Shown here in pieces: positions 1 to 8,942 of a stretch of DNA of 64,000 bases. The DNA is from Hymenobacter rubidus (lineage in GTDB: Bacteria > Bacteroidota > Bacteroidia > Cytophagales > Hymenobacteraceae): NCBI RefSeq assembly GCF_016734815.1, contig NZ_JAERQF010000002.1, positions 124,001-188,000 of the forward strand. The letters are read 5' to 3'. Within the stretch, counting starts at the first letter, position 1, and the number at the start of each line of letters is the position of its first letter. Position numbers and translations under genes: made by a program. Under the pieces are notes generated by a model. That model searched no databases and was not told the origin of the DNA. It was given only the letters and a program-made list of their open reading frames with translations.

Positions 1-32
1 TTATCAGTTAATTCTTCGCCAACTCCATCGCC

Positions 33-281
33 ATGCTCCGCTACATTCACGACCGAATTACCGTTCATCCGGATTTGTGCGGGGGGCGGCCAACCATTCG
101 GGGACACCGGCTGACGGTGCAAACGGTTCTGGAATTTCTGGCGGCTGGCGACAGTCCAGAAGAAATTCTGGAAGATTTTGATTTTCTGGAGCCGGCCGAC
201 ATCATAGCCTGCCAGCAGTTTGCCATGAAAATGGCCCTCGAAGCGCTAAGCCAGCGTACCTACCTGCCGGTGGCCGCCTAG
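33..281 (+). CDS. DUF433 antitoxin-like protein
   Basis: An 82-residue protein with the DUF433 pattern: an N-terminal IT.HPDLCGGRPTIRGHRL segment (residues 9-27), then an ILEDFDFLEPADI helix-turn-helix-like stretch (residues 45-58). DUF433 proteins are small DNA-binding, antitoxin-like proteins commonly paired with PIN-like partners. The next gene starts 3 nt after this stop and encodes exactly such a partner, so the two are almost certainly co-translated. By analogy with other antitoxins it may bind its own promoter, but no operator is visible because only 32 bases of upstream sequence are in the window. The family call is firm; the antitoxin function is inferred. Confidence 0.85.
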   Translation: MLRYIHDRITVHPDLCGGRPTIRGHRLTVQTVLEFLAAGDSPEEILEDFDFLEPADIIACQQFAMKMALEALSQRTYLPVAA

Positions 282-284
282 CGC

Positions 285-641
285 ATGGCGGAATATTTAA
301 TCGACGCTAACCTGCCCAAAAAGCTCGTTTTCTGGCGCGACAGTGACTGTGAGATGCTGCCGGACAGCCAGTGGCACGATTCCGTCATTTGGCGCTACGC
401 CCGGCAGCATCAGCTAACCATCGTGACGCGAGATGCCGACTTTGAGCGGCTGGCGCTGCTGGAAGGGCCACCCATCGTCATTCTGCTGTGCGTAGGGCCG
501 GCTTCGCGGCGGGTAATCTGGGAAATTCTGGAGCGATGGTGGCCCACGGCTCAGGCTGCCAGCCGCTTGCCGGGCTGCCGATTAGTTCGTATTTATCCCG
601 ATTGGGTAGAAACCGTGCCCAGCCCGGTGGCTGACCTGTAA
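285..641 (+). CDS. DUF5615 PIN-like toxin
   Basis: A 118-residue protein with the DUF5615 (PIN-like) layout: LIDANLP near the N-terminus (first acidic residue of the nuclease-type site, residues 5-11), then DSVIWRYARQH, then IVTRDADFE (residues about 45-53) with the second acidic cluster. PIN-domain relatives of the VapC type are metal-dependent RNases, and these acidic positions are what such a site needs. It lies 3 nt downstream of the DUF433 gene, the usual order for this pair. The RNA target cannot be read from the sequence. The Pro/Ala tail after residue 105 is not part of the domain. Confidence 0.8.
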   Translation: MAEYLIDANLPKKLVFWRDSDCEMLPDSQWHDSVIWRYARQHQLTIVTRDADFERLALLEGPPIVILLCVGPASRRVIWEILERWWPTAQAASRLPGCRLVRIYPDWVETVPSPVADL

Positions 642-668
642 TTTTGCCTGATTATTTACAAGGATTTT

Positions 669-3113
669 ATGTGGGAAAAGCTCGCCGTCTTCATCATCCG
701 ATTCCGCCTGTCGCTGGTGGTGCTACTGGCTGCCATCACAGCAGTCATGGCCTATAAGGCCAAGGACGTGGAAATGACTTACGACTTCGCCCAGGTGGTG
801 AGCGAGAAGGACCCGGACATGCTCTATTTCAAGCAGTTCAAGCGGACGTTTGGGGAAGACGGCAACGTGCTGGTTATCGGCCTGCAGGACAGTTCCATCT
901 ACAAGCTGGGTAATTTCAACGAGTTCCGGCAGCTGACCGACACGCTGGCTAAAGTGCAGGGCGTGAACGGTGTGCTTAGTGTGAGCAAACTGCTCAACAT
1001 CAGCAAGGACACGGCCAGCAACAGCTTTAAGGCCGCGCCCATCTTCAAAGCGCCGCCTCGCTCGCAGAAGGAACTCGACAGCCTGATGCGCGTCGTGAAC
1101 AGCGTCGAGTTCTACAAAGGCCAGCTCATCAGCCCGAACACCGGGGCCACGCTGCTGGCCCTCACCATGGACCCGAAGTACCTGAACTCCTCGAAGCGGC
1201 AGGCGGTGATGAACAACATTCTGGGCTTCGCGGCGCAGTTTGAGAAGAAAACCAGCATCAAGCTGCATTACGCCGGCCTGCCCTACGTGCGTTCCACGAT
1301 GACAAGCAAGGTGGCCGGGGAGATGAAATTCTTCACCATCCTGGCCATGATTGTGACCGGTATCACGCTGCTGGTGTTCTTCCGGACTTGGTCGGCGGTG
1401 CTGTTTCCGCTCATCGTGGTGGGTGTCACTGTCATCTGGTGCATCGGCTCGATTGTGCTGCTGGGCTTTAAAATCAACCTGCTCACCGGCCTGATTCCCA
1501 GTATCATCATCGTTATCGGCATCCCGAACTGTACCTACCTGCTCTCGCGCTACCACTACGATTACCGCAAATCGGGCAACCAGATGCTGGCCATGACCCG
1601 GGTAATCCGCAAAATCGGCCTCGTCACGCTGATGAACAACACGACCACGGCCGTGGGCTTCATCGTGTTTGCCTTCACGGATATTGCCATTCTCTACCAG
1701 TTCGGCCTGGTCGCCACCATCAACATTTTCGCGGCCTTCATCATCAGCTTCATCCTGATTCCGGCTGCTTTCACCTACCTGCCGCCGCCCACGCCCAAGC
1801 AGCTGGAGCACCTCGATGCCGCGCCTCTCACCAAGCTGCTGGAGTTCTTCGACCACCTCGTGCTTGACCGCCGGCCCACCGTATACATCGCCGCGCTGGT
1901 GCTGGTGGCGGGCGCCGCCATCGGCATCTCGCGCATCGAAGCCGTGTCGTACATGGTGGACGACCTGCCCAAGAAAAGCTCCGTGAACTCCGATTTAGCC
2001 TTCTTCGAAAGCCACTTTAATGGCGTGATGCCGCTGGAATTCGAGGTTGATACGCACAAGAAAAAGGGCCTCTTCAAGCTGAAGAATCTGGAGAAAATCG
2101 ACCAGTTTGAGAAGTACCTGCGGACGCAGCCGGAGCTGTCGCCGCCCGTCAGCCTCGTTACTTTCCTCAAGGCTAGCACCCAAGCCTTCTACAACGGCAA
2201 CCCCTCGTTCTACCGCCTGCCCGACAACTCGGAAAAGAACTTCATTCTTAGTGCGTTGGCCAACTCCGGCGGCTCGGCCGGCGGGGCGGGCATGAATAGC
2301 AAGCTGCTGCGCTCCTTCATCGACAGCACCAGCCAGAAGGCCCGCATCAGCCTGAAAATCGCGGACATCGGCTCCCAGAACCTGGACACGCTGATGAACA
2401 CGAAAATCATCCCGGAGATGAATCGCATCTTCAAAGGCACGGGCATGGACATTCGGCCCACGGGTACGACCATCATCTTCACCAAGGGCAACGAGTACGT
2501 CATTCACACTCTGCGCGACAGCTTGTTCATGGCCTTCGGACTGGTGGGGTTGGTGGTGCTCATCCTCTTCCGCTCGTTCAAAACGGTGCTTTTTGCGCTT
2601 ATCCCCAATGCTGTCACGCTGATTCTCACGGCCGGCATTATGGGCTATTTCAACATTGCGCTTAAGCCCAGCACGGCCCTGATTTTCGTAATTGCGCTGG
2701 GGATTGATGGGGATAACTCCATCCACCTGCTGGCCAAATTCCGCCAGGAAATGGCGCTGAACGGCGGCCGGGTGCGTGAAGCCGTATCCGTGACGCTGAG
2801 CGAGGCGGGCACTAGCATGATATACACGAGCATCGTGTTGTTCGTGGGTTTCAGCATCTTCGCCTTCAGCGAATTTGGCGGTACCAAGGCGCTGGGAATG
2901 CTAATGTCGGCGTCGCTGTTGATAACAAACTTTTCCAATCTGATACTGCTGCCCTCGCTGCTCGTGACGTTTGAGCACGGCAAGGGCGACACGGATACCA
3001 ACGCCCTCATTCGGCACTACGATGAGTCGTACCACGAGGAGGACGATGACGCCGACCTGAACCTGAAAGAAATGCACAAAGCCTCCGATTACGAAGGCGA
3101 TTACTCGATTTAG
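669..3113 (+). CDS. RND/MMPL family exporter
   Basis: An 814-residue inner-membrane protein with the two-fold architecture of the RND superfamily, MMPL branch. There is an N-terminal transmembrane helix (residues 10-28) and a large extracytoplasmic loop (about 30-210). A five-helix block follows (about 215-370), including GLIPSIIIVIGIPNCTYLL. A second helix (about 400-420), a second large loop (about 420-615) and a second block with LIFVIALGIDGDNSIHLL complete it. The tail is acidic (EEDDDADLNL). It is a single polypeptide with no adjacent membrane-fusion protein or TolC-like gene, which fits lipid- or sterol-type MMPL exporters better than HAE drug pumps. The substrate is unknown. The ATG follows a short AT-rich leader 27 nt after the toxin gene. 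An inverted repeat follows its stop. Confidence 0.8.
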   Translation: MWEKLAVFIIRFRLSLVVLLAAITAVMAYKAKDVEMTYDFAQVVSEKDPDMLYFKQFKRTFGEDGNVLVIGLQDSSIYKLGNFNEFRQLTDTLAKVQGVNGVLSVSKLLNISKDTASNSFKAAPIFKAPPRSQKELDSLMRVVNSVEFYKGQLISPNTGATLLALTMDPKYLNSSKRQAVMNNILGFAAQFEKKTSIKLHYAGLPYVRSTMTSKVAGEMKFFTILAMIVTGITLLVFFRTWSAVLFPLIVVGVTVIWCIGSIVLLGFKINLLTGLIPSIIIVIGIPNCTYLLSRYHYDYRKSGNQMLAMTRVIRKIGLVTLMNNTTTAVGFIVFAFTDIAILYQFGLVATINIFAAFIISFILIPAAFTYLPPPTPKQLEHLDAAPLTKLLEFFDHLVLDRRPTVYIAALVLVAGAAIGISRIEAVSYMVDDLPKKSSVNSDLAFFESHFNGVMPLEFEVDTHKKKGLFKLKNLEKIDQFEKYLRTQPELSPPVSLVTFLKASTQAFYNGNPSFYRLPDNSEKNFILSALANSGGSAGGAGMNSKLLRSFIDSTSQKARISLKIADIGSQNLDTLMNTKIIPEMNRIFKGTGMDIRPTGTTIIFTKGNEYVIHTLRDSLFMAFGLVGLVVLILFRSFKTVLFALIPNAVTLILTAGIMGYFNIALKPSTALIFVIALGIDGDNSIHLLAKFRQEMALNGGRVREAVSVTLSEAGTSMIYTSIVLFVGFSIFAFSEFGGTKALGMLMSASLLITNFSNLILLPSLLVTFEHGKGDTDTNALIRHYDESYHEEDDDADLNLKEMHKASDYEGDYSI

Positions 3114-3135
3114 AACGAGGCTGAACAATTAAAAA

Positions 3136-3230
3136 GACCGTCATGCAGAGCGCAGCGAAGCATCTTTACCGCAATAGTAAATGAATGCGTTGCGCGGTAA
3201 AGATGCTTCGCTGCGCTCTGCATGACGGTC
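3136..3230. repeat. Family A palindrome, copy 1
   Basis: Two 37-base arms (3136-3172 and 3194-3230) are perfect reverse complements around a 21-base loop. The core reads CATGCAGAGCGCAGCGAAG followed by CATCTTTACCGC. It fills the gap between the RND exporter and ileS. RNA from it would fold into a very long hairpin that could stop or protect transcripts. Five further long copies with different stem sequences occur in the window. Confidence 0.95.
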
Positions 3231-3260
3231 TGATGGACTGACGATTGACTACCTAACCCA

Positions 3261-6200
3261 ATGAAATACCCCGAATACAAGCAGCCGCTCAACTACGGCC
3301 AACTCGGCGAGGACATCCTCGCCTGGTGGAAGGAGCACGGCATCTTTGAAAAGAGCGTGAGCAGCCGCGAAGGCCAGCCTACGTTCGTATTTTACGAAGG
3401 CCCGCCTTCCGCCAACGGCGCGCCCGGCATCCACCACGTGATGGCGCGCACGGTGAAGGACATCTTCGGCCGCTACCAGACGCTGCTGGGCAAGCAAGTG
3501 CCCCGCAAAGGCGGCTGGGACACCCACGGCCTGCCCATCGAGCTGCAGGTGGAGAAGGAGCTGGGCATCACGAAGGAGGACATCGGCAAGAAAATCAGCG
3601 TGGAGGACTACAACCAGCGCTGCAAGGAAACCGTCATGCGCTTCAAGGCGCAGTGGGACGACCTGACCGAGAAAATGGGCTACTGGGTCGACCTCAACGA
3701 CCCCTACGTGACCTTCGAGCCGGAATACATCGAGAGCTGCTGGGCGCTGCTCAAGAAGCTCTACGACAAAGGCTTACTCTACAAGGGATACACCATCCAG
3801 CCGTACTCGCCGGCTGCCGGCACCGGCCTGTCGTCGCACGAGTTGAACCAGCCCGGCACCTACAAGGACGTGAAGGACACGACCGTGGTGGCGCAGTTTA
3901 AGGTGATTTGGGATGAGAAATCGAAAGCTCTACTTGATGGTCCTTACGGCGAACAAAATGTCTATATCCTAGCCTGGACCACTACGCCTTGGACTTTGCC
4001 GGCAAATACGGGCTTGGCTGTAGGTAAAAACATTAAGTACCTACTTGTAAGAACTGTTAATCAGTACACAAGGGAGGAGCAGCTTGTAATTCTGGCTGAA
4101 AATTTATTCGGCAAATACTTTGCTGAAACTGAAGAGCATAATAGAAGCAACTCTTATTTGACGATGAACTGGGCAAGTGACGAACCAGTAGTCAACAAAA
4201 AAGGCCTGCTTACTCGTTGGGTTATCAACGAAGAATTTACTGGCGCAGACCTCGTCGGCATCAAGTACGAGCGTCTTTTTGGCCCTGAAGAAGGCTTCCC
4301 TCACTTTGAAGGCGAAGAGCGGGCTTTCCGCGTCATCAACGGCGACTTCGTGACCACGGAGGACGGCACGGGCATCGTGCACATCTCGCCCACGTTTGGC
4401 GCCGATGACTTCCGGGCCGCGCAGCTGGCCGACATCCCGGCGCTGATGGTGCCGGATGCCGAAGGCACGCTCGGCCCCATCGTGGACCGGACGGGCCGCT
4501 ACGTGCCCCAAATGGGCGAGTTTGCGGGCCGCTGGGTGAAAAACTACGACGGCCACGACGAAACCGGCGCCGACTATAAAACGCTGGACGAGAGCATCGT
4601 CATCAAGATGAAGGGCGACGGCACGGCCTTCAAAGTGGAGAAGTACGAGCACACCTACCCGCACTGCTGGCGCACCGACAAGCCCGTGCTCTACTACCCG
4701 CTCGACTCCTGGTTCATCAAGACCACGGCGGTGAAAGACCGGCTCATCGAGCTCAACAAAACCATCAATTGGAAGCCCGAAAGCACCGGCACCGGCCGCT
4801 TCGGCAACTGGCTGGAGAACCTGGTAGACTGGAACCTGAGCCGCTCGCGCTACTGGGGCACGCCGCTGCCCATCTGGCGCACCCAGGACCGCACGGAGGA
4901 AATCTGCATCGGCAGCATCGCCGAGCTGAAGGCGGAGATTGACAAGGCCGTGGCGGCCGAAATCATGACCCACAACCCCTATGCCAACGGCGAAAAAGTG
5001 GACCTGCACCGGCCCTACGTCGACGATATTTTCCTCGTCTCGCCCACCGGCCAGCCCATGTACCGCGAGCCCGACCTCATCGACGTGTGGTTCGACAGCG
5101 GCGCCATGCCCTACGCGCAGTGGCACTATCCGCTCGAAAACGAGGGCCAGTTCCAGAAGAATTTCCCCGCCGATTTCATCGCCGAAGGCGTGGACCAAAC
5201 CCGCGGCTGGTTCTTCACGCTGCACGCCCTGGGCGTGATGCTGGAAGACTCGGTGGCCTTCAAGAATGTGATTGCCAACGGTTTGGTGCTCGACAAGAAC
5301 GGCAATAAGATGAGCAAGCGCCTCGGCAACGCCGTCGACCCGTTTGCCACCATCAAGCAGTTCGGCCCCGACGCCACCCGCTGGTACATGATTGCCAACG
5401 CGCCACCGTGGGACAACCTCAAGTTCGACCCCGCCGGCGTGACCGAGGTGCAGCGCCGTTTCTTCGGCACGCTCTTCAATACGTACTCGTTCTATGCGCT
5501 TTACGCGAACCTGGACGAGTTTCAGACCAGCGAATTCGACCGCGTGCCGCACGCCGAATTGAGCGAGCTGGACCGCTGGGTGCTGAGCAAATTGCAGTCG
5601 CTGATTGTGGAAGCGCGCGGGCACTTGGACAATTACGACCCCACGAAGGCCGCCCGCGCCATCCAGGATTTCGTGACCGACCAGCTCTCGAACTGGTACG
5701 TGCGCCTCTCGCGCCGCCGTTTCTGGAAAGGCGAACTGACTCAGGATAAGCGCGCTGCCTTCGAAACCTTGCAGGAGTGCCTGGTGGTGGTGGCGCAGCT
5801 AATGTCGCCCATCGCGCCCTTCTTCGGCGAGTGGCTGTACAAGAACATGACCGACGGCATGCGCGCCGAGGCCGAGGCCAAAAACACGCCCCTGGCCCCG
5901 GAATCGGTTCATTTGACCTTGCTGGTAGAAGCCGATACGGCCCGCATCGACCCGAAGCTGGAGGAGCGCATGGAGTTGGCCCAGCGCATCAGTTCGCTGG
6001 CCCACTCGCTGCGCAAAAAGTCGGTGCTGAAGGTGCGGCAGCCGCTGCAACGCATCCTAGTGCCGGTGCTGAACGAATCGACCAAGGAGCAAGTCGGCCT
6101 CGTGGAGGACCTGATTTGCGCCGAAATCAACGTGAAACACATCGAATTCCTCGACGACGAGAGCGAAAGCGGCGTGCTGGTGAAGTCGGTGAAGCCCAAT

Positions 6201-6710
6201 TTCAAGCGCCTCGGCCAGCAATATGGCCCGCGCCTGAAGGCCGTGGGCGCCCGCATTCAGCAGATGACGGCGGCCGAAATCTCGAAGCTGGAGAAGGAGG
6301 GAAGCCTCGCCGTAGAAGTCGATGGCCAGCCCATCACCCTGGCCCCCGACGATGTGGAAATCCGCACCGACGACCTGCCCGGCTGGCTCGTGGCCACCGA
6401 CGGCCCTCTCACCGTGGCCCTCGACGTGACCCTGACCGACGAGCTGCGCCAGGAAGGCCTCGCCCGCGAGCTGGTGAACCGCCTGCAGAACCTGCGCAAA
6501 GACTCGGGCCTGGAAGTGCAGGACAAAATCCGCGTCACTTTGGCAGACCAGCAGCCCGAGCTCACTGCCGCCGTGGCCGCGTTCGGCGACTACATCCGCA
6601 CCGAAACGCAGGCCCTCGCCCTCACCTTCGCGGCCGATGTGAACGGTGGTTCCGTGCTCGAATTTGATGACTACTCTGTGCCGGTCTTTTTGGAGGTCGC
6701 AACTAGCTGA
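3261..6710 (+). CDS. ileS: Isoleucyl-tRNA synthetase (long type)
   Basis: A class I aminoacyl-tRNA synthetase of 1149 residues that charges tRNA-Ile. The HIGH-type motif is GIHH at residues 56-59, preceded by PPSANG. The KMSKS-type motif is KMSKR at 683-687. The CP1 editing domain carries TTTPWTLPAN near residues 240-250. The C-terminal anticodon-binding region includes QRRFFGTLFNTYSFYALYANL and LSNWYVRLSRRRFW. It is about 200 residues longer than the E. coli enzyme and belongs to the long, eukaryote-like type usual in Bacteroidota, a group often less sensitive to mupirocin. Bases about 3900-4320 are clearly more AT-rich than the rest of the gene (see findings). A GC-rich hairpin lies just past the stop. 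Confidence 0.97.
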   Translation: MKYPEYKQPLNYGQLGEDILAWWKEHGIFEKSVSSREGQPTFVFYEGPPSANGAPGIHHVMARTVKDIFGRYQTLLGKQVPRKGGWDTHGLPIELQVEKELGITKEDIGKKISVEDYNQRCKETVMRFKAQWDDLTEKMGYWVDLNDPYVTFEPEYIESCWALLKKLYDKGLLYKGYTIQPYSPAAGTGLSSHELNQPGTYKDVKDTTVVAQFKVIWDEKSKALLDGPYGEQNVYILAWTTTPWTLPANTGLAVGKNIKYLLVRTVNQYTREEQLVILAENLFGKYFAETEEHNRSNSYLTMNWASDEPVVNKKGLLTRWVINEEFTGADLVGIKYERLFGPEEGFPHFEGEERAFRVINGDFVTTEDGTGIVHISPTFGADDFRAAQLADIPALMVPDAEGTLGPIVDRTGRYVPQMGEFAGRWVKNYDGHDETGADYKTLDESIVIKMKGDGTAFKVEKYEHTYPHCWRTDKPVLYYPLDSWFIKTTAVKDRLIELNKTINWKPESTGTGRFGNWLENLVDWNLSRSRYWGTPLPIWRTQDRTEEICIGSIAELKAEIDKAVAAEIMTHNPYANGEKVDLHRPYVDDIFLVSPTGQPMYREPDLIDVWFDSGAMPYAQWHYPLENEGQFQKNFPADFIAEGVDQTRGWFFTLHALGVMLEDSVAFKNVIANGLVLDKNGNKMSKRLGNAVDPFATIKQFGPDATRWYMIANAPPWDNLKFDPAGVTEVQRRFFGTLFNTYSFYALYANLDEFQTSEFDRVPHAELSELDRWVLSKLQSLIVEARGHLDNYDPTKAARAIQDFVTDQLSNWYVRLSRRRFWKGELTQDKRAAFETLQECLVVVAQLMSPIAPFFGEWLYKNMTDGMRAEAEAKNTPLAPESVHLTLLVEADTARIDPKLEERMELAQRISSLAHSLRKKSVLKVRQPLQRILVPVLNESTKEQVGLVEDLICAEINVKHIEFLDDESESGVLVKSVKPNFKRLGQQYGPRLKAVGARIQQMTAAEISKLEKEGSLAVEVDGQPITLAPDDVEIRTDDLPGWLVATDGPLTVALDVTLTDELRQEGLARELVNRLQNLRKDSGLEVQDKIRVTLADQQPELTAAVAAFGDYIRTETQALALTFAADVNGGSVLEFDDYSVPVFLEVATS

Positions 6711-6718
6711 TGCTGAAC

Positions 6719-6750
6719 GACTCGCCGGGAGGTGAAATACCCGGCGAGTC
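6719..6750 (+). terminator. Hairpin after ileS
   Basis: Stem GACTCGCCGGG (6719-6729) pairs with CCCGGCGAGTC (6740-6750) around a 10-base loop, 8 bases after the ileS stop. There is no T-run after it, so it may be a 3'-end stabiliser or weak terminator instead of a classic intrinsic terminator. Confidence 0.55.
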
Positions 6751-6877
6751 CTCGGCCGCACAAACAGTCAATAAGCTCGTCTTTGGTCGCACAAAACCTC
6801 AGACAATCAGTTGTAAAAGGTACAAAAGGACGGTAATAAAACAGGCCGTCGCTCCCGCCACTTTTGGCCCCGTCTGA

Positions 6878-7549
6878 ATGCATCCAACGCTCACCACTCG
6901 CCAGCAAAACGCGGCTAAATTCTTCCTGCTGGCGCTGTTCGTCATTGCCATCGACCAGTTCTCGAAGTGGGCCGTGCACACCTACATGCAGCCCGGCATG
7001 GGGGGTGAAATCCCCGTTTTCGGCCACTGGTTCAAGCTGCACTACACGCTGAACCCCGGCATGGCCTTTGGGGCCGAACTGCCCGCGCCGTATGGGAAGC
7101 TGGTGCTCAGCGGGTTTCGCCTGCTGGCCGTGTTTGGCTTGAGCTACTACATTATTCGCCTCTGCCAGCAGCGCGCGGCCGGCGGTTACATCGCCTGCAT
7201 GGCCCTCATCCTCGGCGGCGCCGTCGGCAACCTGATTGACTCGATTTTCTACGGCATCATCTACGACAACGCGCCATTTGGCGCGCCCACGCGCTGGTTC
7301 TACGGCCAGGTCATCGATATGCTCTACGTGGACATTTACGAAGGCTTTTTGCCCCAAAACTGGCCGCTGGTAGGAGGGAAGTACGTCTCGCTCTGGCCCA
7401 TCTTCAACATCGCCGACTCCTCCATCTTCATCGGCGTAGCGTTAATTCTGCTCAATCAGAGCCGTTTTTTCAAGCAAGAAGAGCCTGCGGCTGCGACTGA
7501 GAAGCAGAGTGAGCCGCTGGTAGCTCCAGACTCGGAGAATCTGGCGTAG
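6878..7549 (+). CDS. lspA: Lipoprotein signal peptidase, copy 1
   Basis: A 223-residue inner-membrane aspartyl protease (signal peptidase II) that removes the signal peptide from diacylglyceryl prolipoproteins. Four hydrophobic segments are visible. The catalytic aspartates are D121 in GNLIDS and D180 in FNIAD. The family N-terminal box is AIDQFSKWAV (residues 24-33). Between the two catalytic boxes it is longer than the E. coli enzyme. A second, closely related copy follows about 150 bp downstream. The C-terminal tail after residue 198 is polar and divergent between the copies. The ATG is followed by MHPTLTTRQ, which is shared by both copies and supports this start. Confidence 0.93.
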   Translation: MHPTLTTRQQNAAKFFLLALFVIAIDQFSKWAVHTYMQPGMGGEIPVFGHWFKLHYTLNPGMAFGAELPAPYGKLVLSGFRLLAVFGLSYYIIRLCQQRAAGGYIACMALILGGAVGNLIDSIFYGIIYDNAPFGAPTRWFYGQVIDMLYVDIYEGFLPQNWPLVGGKYVSLWPIFNIADSSIFIGVALILLNQSRFFKQEEPAAATEKQSEPLVAPDSENLA

Positions 7550-7554
7550 CGAAC

Positions 7555-7640
7555 TGTAGCGTGGACTCTGCGAGTCCGCGCCCGCACGGGTGTCGTTCGG
7601 GAATTGTCGGGTTGCGCGGACTCTCAGAGTCCACGCTACA
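7555..7640. repeat. Family B palindrome, copy 1
   Basis: Arms 7555-7581 and 7614-7640 (27 bases) are reverse complements with one mismatch. Each arm has its own inner palindrome (GGACTC TGC GAGTCC). The element lies between the two lspA copies, so it sits at or near the junction of the duplication. Any open frame running from 7561 into the second lspA is read through this repeat and is not a real N-terminus. Confidence 0.92.
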
Positions 7641-7695
7641 ACTTCCGGCATGCCGTTCTTTGTCCTTTCGTTCTGCTCAAGGACAGCTCTCTACA

Positions 7696-8364
7696 ATGCA
7701 CCCAACGCTCACCACCCGCCAGCATTCTGCGGCTAAATTCTTCCTGCTGGCCCTGTTTATCATTGCCATCGACCAGCTGTCGAAGTATTTGGTGCACACC
7801 TACATGCAGCTCGGTTCGGCCGGCGAAATCCCGATTTTCGGCCAGTGGGCCAAGCTCACCTACACGCTGAACCCCGGCATGGCCTTCGGGGCCGAGCTGC
7901 CCGCGCCCTACGGCAAGCTGGTGCTCACCGGCTTCCGCATGCTGGCCGTGGGTGGGCTGATTTACTACATTATTCGCCTCTGCCGCCAGCGCGTGGCGGC
8001 TGGCTACATCGCCTGCATGGCTCTCATCCTCGGCGGCGCAGTGGGCAACCTGATTGACTCGATTTTCTACGGAATTATCTACAATAACGCCCCTGTAGGC
8101 TCGCCCACACGCTGGTTCTATGGCCAGGTCATCGACATGATTTTCGTGCCGCTGTACGTGGGTTATTTCCCCAAATCCTGGCCCCTCATCGGCGGCTCGT
8201 ACAGCAATGGCTTCCCCATCTTCAACATCGCCGATTCGTCCATCTTCATCGGCGTCGCCTTGATTCTGCTCAACCAGAACCGCTTTTTCAACGAATCGCA
8301 GCCCGCTGCCGCTCCCAACGAGCCCCAGCCCCTAGTCGCCGCCGATGCTGAGAAGCTGGCGTAG
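7696..8364 (+). CDS. lspA: Lipoprotein signal peptidase, copy 2
   Basis: A 222-residue paralogue of the preceding gene. By direct alignment 159 of the first 200 residues are identical. D121 (GNLIDS) and D180 (FNIAD) are both kept, so the copy should be catalytically competent. The open frame extends back to 7561, but that extension is translated from a family B repeat. ATG 7696 restores the MHPTLTTRQ start shared with copy 1 and is preferred. Differences cluster around residues 151-175 and in the polar tail. Whether the two enzymes share substrates is unknown; T9SS-rich Bacteroidota make many lipoproteins, which could favour dosage or specialisation. Confidence 0.92.
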   Translation: MHPTLTTRQHSAAKFFLLALFIIAIDQLSKYLVHTYMQLGSAGEIPIFGQWAKLTYTLNPGMAFGAELPAPYGKLVLTGFRMLAVGGLIYYIIRLCRQRVAAGYIACMALILGGAVGNLIDSIFYGIIYNNAPVGSPTRWFYGQVIDMIFVPLYVGYFPKSWPLIGGSYSNGFPIFNIADSSIFIGVALILLNQNRFFNESQPAAAPNEPQPLVAADAEKLA

Positions 8365-8407
8365 CAGGGGAGAGGCCGGGCCGTTGAACGGTAATCGTAG
8401 AATCGTA

Positions 8408-8881
8408 GAACGTCATGCTGAGCGCAGTCGAAGCATCTCTACCGCTTCGTTAAGCTATTTTGAATGCTATGAACCTGTTTCGTCAAGTAGAAGGCCACAT
8501 AGTTCGAAGCTTATTGCTCGATGCGGAGTCAGTAACGCTCGGCTTTGATGCGTACTCTATCGTGGTGTACAACGCATATTCTTTCTCGCACTGCGAGGAT
8601 ATTGGCAATGTCCCTTCCTCCACTGTGAAGCAAGTGAGCATTAACACAACCGAAGTATCGTTTCTACTCACTACAGGATGTATTCTAACCGTCCAACTGG
8701 ATGAGAAAAGCTATAACGGCCCCGAAGCCCTAGTGCTTTACGACGCAAAAGGCATGGCATTGGCCGTTTGGAACTAGTATTCATTAACGACTTTTTCCTT
8801 TCGCTCTTTGAGTCGTTTCGCTGAAACGAGTTCTATCACTTGTTCGGGAGAGATGCTTCGACTGCGCTCAGCATGACGTTC
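8408..8881. repeat. Family A inverted repeat enclosing a small gene
   Basis: Arms 8408-8440 and 8849-8881 are 33-base perfect reverse complements with the family A core (GTCATGCTGAGCGCAGTCG). Other copies have 21-50 base loops, but here the arms are 408 bases apart and enclose a complete small open frame of lower GC. The unit looks like a palindrome opened by an insertion, or a gene captured between two arms. Confidence 0.92.
8469..8777 (+). CDS. Hypothetical small protein inside inverted repeat
   Basis: A 102-residue protein from ATG 8469; the frame could also begin at TTG 8460. I do not recognise a family. It starts [20 protein letters not shown], has alternating hydrophobic strands typical of a small beta-rich fold, no membrane segment and no signal peptide. 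It ends with [18 protein letters not shown]; a GPEA motif in a C-terminal strand also occurs in some small immunity-type proteins, but that is only an association. Its bases are noticeably richer in A and T than both neighbours, and it is framed by 33-bp inverted repeats, which together suggest acquisition as a unit. Expression is unproven. Confidence 0.55.
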   Translation: MNLFRQVEGHIVRSLLLDAESVTLGFDAYSIVVYNAYSFSHCEDIGNVPSSTVKQVSINTTEVSFLLTTGCILTVQLDEKSYNGPEALVLYDAKGMALAVWN

Positions 8882-8942
8882 CTGCGTACTTGACGTTCTT
8901 GCGTACCGAAACCAACCCAAACTGCCACCCATAATTCCCTCC

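Noticed and set aside
3128..3260. Family A repeat taken as a CRISPR array
   Set aside because: Only one inverted pair with a short loop; no direct repeats with regular spacers and no cas genes anywhere in the window.
7561..7695. N-terminal extension of the second lspA
   Set aside because: The 45 codons are translated from a family B repeat and are absent from copy 1; ATG 7696 restores the shared start.
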